In this document: one piece after another, positions 1-5,588 of the stretch | How positions within the stretch are numbered: position 1 is the first letter of the stretch | How the letters are laid out: each line of letters starts with the position of its first letter | From: Neolewinella litorea | Lineage (GTDB): Bacteria > Bacteroidota > Bacteroidia > Chitinophagales > Saprospiraceae | Length of the DNA stretch: 59,045 bases | Direction of reading: 5' to 3' | Assembly (NCBI RefSeq): GCF_004803465.1 | Contig: NZ_SRSF01000010.1 | Span: 1 to 59,045 of the forward strand | Position numbers and translations under genes: made by a program | The notes under the pieces: generated by a model | Seen by the model: only the letters and a program-made list of their open reading frames with translations | Databases searched by the model: none | What the model was told of the DNA's origin: nothing

Positions 1-229
1 TGGCGTCGCCGGTAATCCCCTCCTGCGGCGGTGAGCACCGCAGATTGATAAATCCGTCGCGACCTACTACCGCTGGCTCCGGTTGCGGACTGTCTCGCCG
101 CCGCCGCCGGCGGCGCCAGTAGTGAAAGGTGGCGTAGCTGATACCTTCCGTGGTACAGAAGTCTTTGATGGTCTTTCCCGAAGTCGCTTGCCGGTCCAGC
201 AGGGCGTACATGCGGCTGGCTTTGTCCAT
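1..229 (-). CDS. IS66-family accessory protein TnpA-like, partial (runs off left edge)
   Basis: Reading leftward from an ATG at 229 the frame stays open to the window edge and starts MDKASRMYALLDRQ, followed by a helix-turn-helix-like stretch (GKTIKDFCTTEGISYATFHYW) and a basic arginine run. This layout, with an acidic or polar N-terminus, a KDFC..EGIS..TFHYW motif and then basic residues, is typical of the small DNA-binding accessory proteins encoded upstream of IS66-type transposases. The rest of the element would lie outside the window. It sits beside another transposase fragment at 264-428, so this edge looks like an insertion-sequence graveyard bordering the cassette array. Family assignment is from motif memory, not from a search. 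Confidence 0.6.
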   Translation of the reverse strand, partial: MDKASRMYALLDRQATSGKTIKDFCTTEGISYATFHYWRRRRRRRDSPQPEPAVVGRDGFINLRCSPPQEGITGDA

Positions 230-263
230 GGTTGCTGTTTCCAGCAAAGGTCAGGCCGACCAA

Positions 264-428
264 TCAGCAGAGAAAGACGCGGTTGCTCGGACGCTTACCC
301 TTCTTCCACTTGTAGAAGGTCGCGGCGCTGATCTGGTGCTGTCGGCACAGATCGGCTACGGGAGTGCCGGCGTCGGCCTGGGCCAGGATCTCGAGCCGCT
401 GGGTGGGGGTGAACTTGCTTTTTCGCAT
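264..428 (-). pseudogene. Transposase OrfA-type helix-turn-helix fragment, 54 aa
   Basis: The short frame begins MRKSKFTPTQRLEIL and continues with a classic transposase HTH (VADLCRQHQISAATFYKWKK), as in IS3-type OrfA proteins. Full OrfA proteins are about 90-110 residues and continue with a coiled coil after the FYKWK motif. Here the frame turns into unrelated residues (GKRPSNRVFLC) and stops, so it is most likely truncated by a rearrangement. A 9-bp inverted repeat (434-442 and 478-486) lies just upstream and might be part of an element end, but this is weak. The fragment is 326 bp left of the last recognisable attC site, so insertion sequences may have cut the end of the cassette array. 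Confidence 0.6.
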
Positions 429-504
429 GGTGAAACCACTTTGGGAAGATGAACTAATTTAGGGTCAGTTCTACTAAAAAGTGGTTGCGGGGAGGGGGAA
501 GCGT

Positions 505-700
505 ACAATAGCTTTTTCCGGTCCTGCGGGCTCAGAGTGCGCGGCAGCTTTTCTGTGGCTGGGGGTGAGGTAGTTTGCGGTAGCTTTTTCTATTCCTGCG
601 GGCTCAGCAGTGCGCGGTAGCTTTTCTCTGGCGTGCGGCGGGGTAGCTCGCGGCAGCTTTTTCCGGTCCTGCGGGCTCAGTGACGCGCGGTAGCTTTTGT
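505..700. repeat. Degenerate tandem repeat, about 72 bp period, three copies
   Basis: A block starting with AGCTTTTTCCGGTCCTGCGG occurs at 510, in diverged form at 582, and again at 655. Each copy is followed by a GTGCGCGG(C/T)AGCTTTT block. The minus-strand frame through it would encode repeats of EPAG.EKA and REKLPR, but composition and context do not support a real protein. The block lies between the transposase remnants and the last attC site. No other gene is visible from 429 to 754. Confidence 0.6.
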
Positions 701-754
701 CAGCCCCAGCGTTGGACTGATTGTCGGTTGATTCTGTGTCGGTTCTGGCATTTC

Positions 755-964
755 CGCCAACGGGTGCGCCCACGCAGCCGGGGCACCGATAAGTTAAAGG
801 TAAAAACTCTAACCCCACCCACGAGGGCGCGGCGCGGCGGCATGGACCGAAACCGACCACCGTGAGCTTTCGGACCATTGACGACGGGACGAACCCGGGC
901 ACTGTTAGCACTAACCAGCACATCAGCTACCCAGCCCCGGTTGACGTTGGGCGCGGTGTTGGGC
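755..964 (-). other. attC-like recombination site 5 (long type, 210 bp)
   Basis: The outer arms are CGCCAAC (755-761) and GTTGGGC (958-964). Inner arms GCGCCCA (766-772) and TGGGCGC pair perfectly, separated from the outer arms by unpaired spacers GGGT and GGT. A further pair, CCGGGGC and GCCCCGG, extends the stem. The interior is about 80 percent identical by eye to the site at 2807-3017, including a near-palindrome ATGGACCGAAA / TTTCGGACCAT. It follows the gene at 1095-1757. At 210 bp it is longer than the usual 57-141 bp range of described attC sites. Confidence 0.8.
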
Positions 965-1094
965 GAATTTCTTTTTCCACTTTGGATTGCTACTATTGCA
1001 TCTCCACTGCCATTCACTCTACCGCATCATTTCGTCCCACTAGGCACCTTACAATATGGAGCTCGCTAGAGATGGTAATTAATTTAAAGGGAGT

Positions 1095-1757
1095 CTATCT
1101 CATCCATCCTTCTACAATAAAATTTTTCGCGATGATTAATGAATCCTTACCACCTTTATCTGACCGAAACAGAAGTTCAAACCTTGCCCCGTACTTATCA
1201 CCCCAGGATCCTTCATAGATCGTAAATTCTTTGGCGTAAAGGATTGTGTCACTATGAGATACTACCATCTTGGTGTCCTCAAGGATTGATTGACTAGATA
1301 GCCGTTCGTTAGTTTGAATATCGAACACCTTGAGATGTAACTCTCCTTCCTGATAAGGTTTGAAATTAGTGGTATAGTAGTATATGCCAGGCTGGAATGA
1401 GTTAACTAGTTGCAGCTGTACGCCCTCCTCATTCGCGAAAGCAGGAAAGGAGTCAATAGGTTCGTAGATATCAATCCCCTCCGGGATTTCTTTGTGTGCA
1501 CCATAGTAGTCAGGAGTAGCGAACGTCAATATAAATGATACAAGTACAAATAATCCAACTGCCATACATAGACTTAAACCTATTGCTAGCAACTTTCTCT
1601 TTGGTGATCTGAGAGCAATTATAAAACTGAGCACTGCATTTATCAAAAACAACCACAATGCTACGTCAATCATCCAGTCATACCTGAACCCAGCTCCAAG
1701 AATGAAGACTAGAATTGGAACTGCGTATACTGTGATTGCGATTCTGTATCTGCTCAT
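1095..1757 (-). CDS. Cassette 5 gene: membrane protein of unknown function, 220 aa
   Basis: I do not recognise a family. The first 90 residues hold three hydrophobic segments (about 8-25, 29-48 and 54-80), consistent with three membrane helices. The remaining 130 residues are polar, rich in aromatic and acidic residues, and probably form one extracytoplasmic domain (DYYGAHKEIPEGIDIYEPID onward). The gene is AT-rich, starts with ATG and ends 131 bp before the attC site at 755-964, so it is the sole gene of cassette 5. Cassette genes are typically of unknown function and independently acquired, which fits. Expression would have to come from a cassette-internal or upstream integron promoter; none was identified. 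Confidence 0.75.
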   Translation of the reverse strand: MSRYRIAITVYAVPILVFILGAGFRYDWMIDVALWLFLINAVLSFIIALRSPKRKLLAIGLSLCMAVGLFVLVSFILTFATPDYYGAHKEIPEGIDIYEPIDSFPAFANEEGVQLQLVNSFQPGIYYYTTNFKPYQEGELHLKVFDIQTNERLSSQSILEDTKMVVSHSDTILYAKEFTIYEGSWGDKYGARFELLFRSDKGGKDSLIIAKNFIVEGWMR

Positions 1758-1872
1758 ACTTAATTATCCCTCTTCTCTTCGATCCGCTTCTATCTATATC
1801 GACGGTGCTTGAAGTTTACTGCTTACGCTCGGGGAGCGTGATTATTTGTTTAAGGGTTTGTGGTAAATGTAG

Positions 1873-1894
1873 TGACCGCCTCTGATGGCGGTCA
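1873..1894. other. Perfect hairpin just inside the start of cassette 5
   Basis: TGACCGCC (1873-1880), a 6-base loop and GGCGGTCA (1887-1894) form an 8-bp perfect stem. It begins 11 bases inside the leading end of cassette 5 (crossover at 1904/1905). It is not followed by a T-run in either direction. It could act as a transcript-stabilising or insulating structure at the cassette 5' end, but this is inference. Cassette 4 carries a weaker stem (TGCCG...CGGCA) at the equivalent position. Confidence 0.5.
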
Positions 1895-1898
1895 TTTC

Positions 1899-1964
1899 GC
1901 CCAACGATTACATCTGCGCCGTGCGTCCCGATAGGGCGCATGGACATCAGATGTGGTGTTGGGC
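1899..1964 (-). other. attC-like recombination site 4 (short type, 66 bp)
   Basis: This is the clearest attC of the array. The outer arms are GCCCAAC (1899-1905) and GTTGGGC (1958-1964), extending to 10 paired bases (TTCGCCCAAC / GTTGGGCGAA). The inner arms ACATCTG (1910-1916) and CAGATGT pair perfectly, with unpaired central spacers GATT and GGT. The core contains a GTCCC/GGGCGC-type stem. This arrangement R - spacer - L - loop - L - spacer - R with GTTRRRY/RYYYAAC cores is the diagnostic architecture of integron attC sites. The stop codon of the gene at 1971-2687 lies 7 bp outside it. Confidence 0.9.
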
Positions 1965-1970
1965 GAATAT

Positions 1971-2687
1971 TCATCTGATAATTTGGTAGGTGCCAGATTG
2001 TAGCTTCACATACTCTCTTCCATTTGACTTGAAATAATTCCACAGTGGCTCATCAAATATGTGATCTAAATTTAGGCCTTCGCGTGTAGCATCTAAAGTA
2101 AATAGTTTGTTGTTTCCCATATTTGGAATGTACAACATCCCTTCATCATCTATCCACAAAGATTCTGGATATGCTAAAAATTTATTGCTTTGCGAATCAG
2201 TATCCTGCCATTCAAATTGACCATAAGTATCTTCGACTACAGAAGTTGATAAATTTATTCTTGCAATCGTATGGCCAGTAGGAAATGTTAACCACAAATG
2301 GTCAGGGTTTTCTATTTTTATATCGTAACATGTGTGTCCATTACTGAAATGGATAGGGATTTTATCTATTAATTTTCCGTTGCTATCAAACTTGAATACA
2401 TCCCACTCCTGATAGAAATGCAAATATAAAAAACCATCAGAACTTCGCTGAATTGAAAAATGCTCAAGCCCAACCGAAAAAAGCTTTTGCATTTCAGTGT
2501 AGCTCGGACCAACTAAATCAATCAGTAATTCGTGTGCTTCTATTTCTGTTATGCCATTATCACTGTTTAATACAAATATTTTGGTAATTTCATTGTAATT
2601 GCCATACGTACAAACGCAATATACATCTGATTCTTTTTTGTGGACTACAGATAAGCTATCTAAGCCCACAATCTTTTCTAATTTCAC
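1971..2687 (-). CDS. Cassette 4 gene: predicted beta-propeller-like protein of unknown function, 238 aa
   Basis: There is no signal peptide; the start MKLEKIVGLDSLSVVHKKES suggests a cytoplasmic protein, or a truncated version of a longer secreted one. The sequence has recurring short strands and turns with patterns such as DGFLYLHF, NPDHLWLTF and DDEGMLYIPN followed by NNKLFTLD. These resemble NHL or 6-bladed propeller repeats (6-bladed propeller proteins are common in Bacteroidota), covering perhaps four blades. No catalytic motif is evident. The gene is AT-rich, fills cassette 4, and its stop codon almost touches the attC at 1899-1964. Function unknown. Confidence 0.75.
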   Translation of the reverse strand: MKLEKIVGLDSLSVVHKKESDVYCVCTYGNYNEITKIFVLNSDNGITEIEAHELLIDLVGPSYTEMQKLFSVGLEHFSIQRSSDGFLYLHFYQEWDVFKFDSNGKLIDKIPIHFSNGHTCYDIKIENPDHLWLTFPTGHTIARINLSTSVVEDTYGQFEWQDTDSQSNKFLAYPESLWIDDEGMLYIPNMGNNKLFTLDATREGLNLDHIFDEPLWNYFKSNGREYVKLQSGTYQIIR

Positions 2688-2806
2688 AATCCATTGGTTT
2701 TGTCCAAGTAAAGGAGACTGACCTTGACCAGGATATTTAATGTACTTCTAGGTCTCTAGATGGACTAGCATGTGTTGTTATGTGCCGGCCTAAATGTCGG
2801 CATTTC

Positions 2807-3017
2807 GCCCAACGAATGCGCCCACGCAGCCGGGGCTCCAATTGCTCGAAGGTATCAATTTTGACTCCACCCACGAGGGGGCGGCGCGGCGGCATGGACC
2901 GAAACCGACCGCAGGGAGCTTTCGGTCCATTGACGACGCGACGAACCCGGGTGCCACAAGCACGCACCAGTACTAAACTTACCCCAGCCCCGGTTGACGC
3001 TGGGCGCGGTGTTAGGC
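2807..3017 (-). other. attC-like recombination site 3 (long type, 211 bp)
   Basis: The outer arms are GCCCAAC (2807-2813) and GTTAGGC (3011-3017). The inner arms GCGCCCA and TGGGCGC pair perfectly with spacers GAAT and GGT. AGCCCCGG near 2980 pairs with CCGGGGCT near 2830, and an internal perfect 11-bp hairpin ATGGACCGAAA / TTTCGGTCCAT lies in the centre. It closely resembles the site at 755-964, so the two define a long subfamily, distinct from the three short sites. It follows the cassette 3 gene. Confidence 0.85.
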
Positions 3018-3103
3018 ACAGTATTTTTTTCTATAAATATCCACATTCGTTTGTAGACTTCAGCAATAAATTATTAATGATTTTTATATAAATTAATAAG
3101 GAA

Positions 3104-3640
3104 CTAAATTTTACGTTTGGTATAATATGGTGTGATTTCATTTAGAAGAGATTCAATCTCATTAGGAGAATAGTATCCAAATTTTGGATGCCATCCAAAC
3201 CCAAAATTACTTGGAGTTATAAATGCAGGTATCCTTCCGTTCTCTGTAATGATAATAAGACCTATAGTATAGTTATTAACCCCATTTTGTTTTTTATATT
3301 CAAGATCTAAATCGATCAATTTGTCTTCAGGAAATTTATGTGAAACATCAATTATATATATTGATTTGACAGTAGTATTCGTGTCAATAATTTTATACCA
3401 GTACTTTGATGAGTCATTCTCAAACTCTATAGCCTCCTCAAGCGCAAAAACTTTGCAATAGTCTATTTCGTCATATTGTGACCTAGCCCCTTCAGGTAAT
3501 TCAGTACGACATTCCAACTTATAAGTAGCGGTCTGAGTATTGAAATAAAACGCATTAATGTCCCAAACTATCTTTACGCAATTTCCAATCAGACAACGTA
3601 ATAATGCAACCTGATCTACATTAACTCGTAAATCGATCAT
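3104..3640 (-). CDS. Cassette 3 gene: hypothetical protein, 178 aa
   Basis: I do not recognise this protein. It begins MIDLRVNVDQVALLRCLIGN, has no signal peptide or membrane helix, and is AT-rich. It contains charged and aromatic segments (FENDSSKYWYKIIDTNTTV) and a C-terminal region rich in glycine and aromatics (NFGFGWHPKFGYYSPNEIES). The overall look is of a small cytoplasmic protein, perhaps of the immunity or defence-associated type often carried in cassettes, but there is no direct evidence for that. It stops 87 bp before the attC at 2807-3017. About 355 bp of its cassette upstream of the start carry no obvious gene. Confidence 0.7.
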   Translation of the reverse strand: MIDLRVNVDQVALLRCLIGNCVKIVWDINAFYFNTQTATYKLECRTELPEGARSQYDEIDYCKVFALEEAIEFENDSSKYWYKIIDTNTTVKSIYIIDVSHKFPEDKLIDLDLEYKKQNGVNNYTIGLIIITENGRIPAFITPSNFGFGWHPKFGYYSPNEIESLLNEITPYYTKRKI

Positions 3641-3995
3641 TTGGTTTTACTTTAATTTGAATTAGACTATGTTTTTAGTTTTGGCAGCCAGAATAATTAT
3701 CATTCTTACCAAGTCTGGATTTCCCGCTACATTTGCATCACTCAAAGTAGTTATTCGCAATCATTCCAGCACGTATTAGAGGTCCAACTTGAATCCAGTT
3801 AAACTAGCCAGCGGTTTTACAAATAAAACGATCTTTTTTCCATCGCGCTAGTCCTTTTTTGAATTTTGTTGTCTGCCAACGATCCGATATTACAGACTAG
3901 TAAGACTGCCGAGATCGATTTTCTCTGTATGAACATCGAGCACAAAATTACTTGACTTCGCAATACGGAGTTTTGATAACTGTTTCAGTGATTGT
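3641..3995. other. Noncoding leader of cassette 3, no gene seen
   Basis: This AT-rich stretch lies between the cassette 3 leading end (crossover at 4001/4002) and the ATG at 3640. No convincing frame exists on either strand. It may hold a cassette promoter or the eroded remains of a second gene, but I see no specific element. It is unusually long for a cassette leader, which in classic integrons is normally a few tens of bases. Confidence 0.5.
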
Positions 3996-4059
3996 GCCTA
4001 ACGTTTAGTACATGCGGCGTGCGACGTCAGGAGCATGACCGTTATGTACATTGTTATCG
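3996..4059 (-). other. attC-like recombination site 2 (short type, 64 bp)
   Basis: The outer arms are GCCTAAC (3996-4002) and GTTATCG (4053-4059). The inner arms GTACAT and ATGTAC pair perfectly with spacers GTTTA and ATT. The core (GCGGCGTGC...GGAGCATGACC) matches the pattern of the sites at 4546-4615 and 1899-1964, placing it in the short subfamily. The cassette-derived arm GTTATCGGTA (4053-4062) is the exact complement of the leading end of cassette 2 at 4544-4553. Confidence 0.88.
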
Positions 4060-4068
4060 GTATACCTT

Positions 4069-4533
4069 TTACTTTTCTACTTTAATTTTGTTTTTTTCAA
4101 GTATTCTAATTTGATAGGGGATAATTTGAATCTTTTTTAGACCTAAATGTCCAAATCCTAATTCTTCCTCTGTGTTTTCAATAATACCAATTATTTCTAA
4201 TTTAAGCGAATATTTCCAATAATTTTCATACAAATGCGAGAACTTTTTGCTTAAATTTACATTTAGACGTTCTTGGTAATTTTCTTCCGTATTCAAATAT
4301 ACTTGATAGTCCAATTCGCACGGTGTTTTAGATGTTAAGCTCCAGTACTCTTCAACTCCCGTATAGTATGCGATTGTTGAGATGTATTCTCCTGATTCTA
4401 TTCGATATAATTCGCAAAAATCAGTCAATTCAAGTTCCGGTGGTCCATCATAGGGTTTAATTATATAAGTCTTTGAACAGCTCTGAAAAGCGATTAAACT
4501 TAACAATACTCCAATAATTTGTAGGTTATCCAT
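4069..4533 (-). CDS. Cassette 2 gene: small lipoprotein of unknown function, 154 aa
   Basis: The N-terminus MDNLQIIGVLLSLIAFQSC is a lipoprotein signal with the lipid-attachment cysteine at residue 19, followed by SKTYIIKPYDGPPELELTDF. The mature part is about 135 residues, rich in acidic and aromatic residues, with no recognised domain. It would be anchored to the inner or outer membrane facing the periplasm. The gene is AT-rich, begins with ATG 13 bp inside the cassette boundary and ends 10 bp before its attC. This compact packing is typical of integron cassettes. Confidence 0.75.
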   Translation of the reverse strand: MDNLQIIGVLLSLIAFQSCSKTYIIKPYDGPPELELTDFCELYRIESGEYISTIAYYTGVEEYWSLTSKTPCELDYQVYLNTEENYQERLNVNLSKKFSHLYENYWKYSLKLEIIGIIENTEEELGFGHLGLKKIQIIPYQIRILEKNKIKVEK

Positions 4534-4545
4534 TTCTTCTGGTTA

Positions 4546-4615
4546 CCGATAACGGTTGGTGTATGTGGCGTGCCGACCGAATGGGAGGCATGAACATCAT
4601 ACACATTGTTCTGCG
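4546..4615 (-). other. attC-like recombination site 1 (short type, 70 bp)
   Basis: The outer arms are CCGATAAC (4546-4553) and GTTCTGCG (4608-4615). The inner arms GTGTATG (4559-4565) and CATACAC (4598-4604) pair perfectly with spacers GGTTG and ATT. The core TGGCGTGCCGAC...GGAGGCATGAACAT matches the short subfamily. The arm GTTCTGCGT (4608-4616) is the exact complement of the leading end of cassette 1 at 5353-5361. The two outer arms pair only through the AAC/GTT core because they derive from two different cassettes, as expected in a linear array. Confidence 0.9.
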
Positions 4616-4622
4616 TTCGTTT

Positions 4623-4877
4623 TTATTTTTTCAATTTCTTCCAATCAGGTTTACCTTGTTTCCTGTACTTTTCAATTGCATCATTCCAAAAATCAATCAT
4701 TCCACTATCTGCAGGTCGTTTTATTCCTGTTCCATTCCAATCCATAGGTTCAGAAGCACTTAGTATATCACTAACATCAAATGTGTTTTCTGATAATTCA
4801 TAATGTTCTTGCAAGAAGTAGAACATTACCCAAAATGCATCTTCTGATGTTAAATCCTCATTTTTGAATTCAGCCAT
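4623..4877 (-). CDS. Cassette 1 second gene: small acidic protein, 84 aa
   Basis: The protein MAEFKNEDLTSEDAFWVMFY has no signal peptide. It reads as a compact alpha-helical protein with a pattern EDAFWVMFYFL-x-LS-x-DW-x-FW-x-AIEKYRKQ, reminiscent of small immunity-like proteins with a buried aromatic core. I cannot name a family with certainty. Its start overlaps the end of the upstream gene (4870-5328) by 8 bp, so the two are translationally coupled and were acquired together as one cassette. Two-gene cassettes are often toxin-antitoxin or effector-immunity pairs; here that is only a suggestion from the layout. Confidence 0.7.
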   Translation of the reverse strand: MAEFKNEDLTSEDAFWVMFYFLQEHYELSENTFDVSDILSASEPMDWNGTGIKRPADSGMIDFWNDAIEKYRKQGKPDWKKLKK

Positions 4878-5328
4878 TTTTATTTTTCAAGTAATTTAAA
4901 AGGTTAATCAAATGTTGTTGAGTGTGACTATAAAACATTAGTTCAAAAAACCACCAAGCATCATTTTCACTATTATTTTCACTTCTCCACTTAATTTCCA
5001 ACAAGTCATAAATTATATCTGATAAATCATCAATTGCATCTCCGGTCCCTGTTTCAGGTTGTTTGAGTATTTCTTCTAAATTTAGAATTGAGTGATACCA
5101 ACCGAAATCTTTAAAATTGCTTTTTACACTTTCAATTACATTTGGATAAATTTTCTTCTTGTTGAAATCTTCGTATTCATTTTCATCAAATACATAATCT
5201 ATTTGGAAGTATTTAGAGTATAATTTAACAAGGTTTATTTCTAAATCTTTTTCCTTATCCTCAATTTCAATATTAGGATTTAAACCATATTTGATAATTT
5301 CATTTATTATTTCGATTAACTCTTCCAC
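4870..5328 (-). CDS. Cassette 1 first gene: DUF5063-like protein, 152 aa
   Basis: The start is a GTG at 5328; the protein begins MEELIEIINEIIKYGLNPNI. The C-terminal half, with GDAIDDLSDIIYDLLEIKW followed by ENDAWWFFELMFYSHTQQHLINLLNYL, matches my memory of the DUF5063 family, which ends in a D.L.DIY.DL motif, an aromatic stretch and an H..HL..L helix. It is cytoplasmic and acidic with no known reaction. It is the gene nearest the recombinase, so it would be the most strongly expressed if the integron has a promoter reading into the array. It overlaps the next gene by 8 bp. Confidence 0.7.
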   Translation of the reverse strand: MEELIEIINEIIKYGLNPNIEIEDKEKDLEINLVKLYSKYFQIDYVFDENEYEDFNKKKIYPNVIESVKSNFKDFGWYHSILNLEEILKQPETGTGDAIDDLSDIIYDLLEIKWRSENNSENDAWWFFELMFYSHTQQHLINLLNYLKNKNG

Positions 5329-5353
5329 TTTTGGTTTCTTTTATTCTTAATGA

Positions 5354-5505
5354 CGCAGAACATTAATACACCCGCATTGCACTTGCGCACGCAATGGCGG
5401 TGAAATTATTGACGGGTGTGCGCCACCCGCCCGCCAATAATACGTAATGTCCCGGGGTTGCGGGGGGCGGAATTGACGGGTGTGCGCGGGTTGACGGGTG
5501 TGCGC
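5354..5505 (-). other. attI-like primary recombination site with three direct repeats
   Basis: CGCAGAAC at 5354-5361 (GTTCTGCG on the cassette strand) is the junction where cassette 1 begins. An inverted L-type box ACACCCG (5368-5374 region) sits beyond a short spacer, with a CATTGC...GCAATG hairpin inside. On the recombinase side lie three copies of TTGACGGGTGTGCGC at 5409-5423, 5473-5487 and 5491-5505; the last two are 18 bp apart. No second outer arm (RYYYAAC) is present, so this is not a complete attC. Known attI sites combine one simple crossover box with extra direct repeats bound by the integrase, and this layout fits that model. Confidence 0.7.
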
Positions 5506-5588
5506 ACCTGGCAACCCCGCCGCGCCACCCCCCGCAGCGCCTCCATTACAACGTTCTGGCCGTCTCTAGCCTATACCCCATCCCGCCT

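Noticed and set aside
434..486. Inverted repeat AACCACTTT/AAAGTGGTT as the terminal repeat of an insertion sequence
   Set aside because: It is only 9 bp, with no target duplication or complete transposase between or beside the arms, so it remains unproven.
711..717. GTTGGAC as the arm of a sixth attC
   Set aside because: The seven bases fit the consensus but no complementary inner arms or matching cassette start exist.
474..923. A 149-codon minus-strand frame across the 72-bp repeats and an attC-like site
   Set aside because: It translates DNA repeats and a palindromic recombination site, has no domain-like features and overlaps structures with a better explanation.
3860..3900. An additional attC-like box GCCAACG inside the cassette 3 leader
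   Set aside because: No partner arm or inner L boxes could be found, so it is probably chance.
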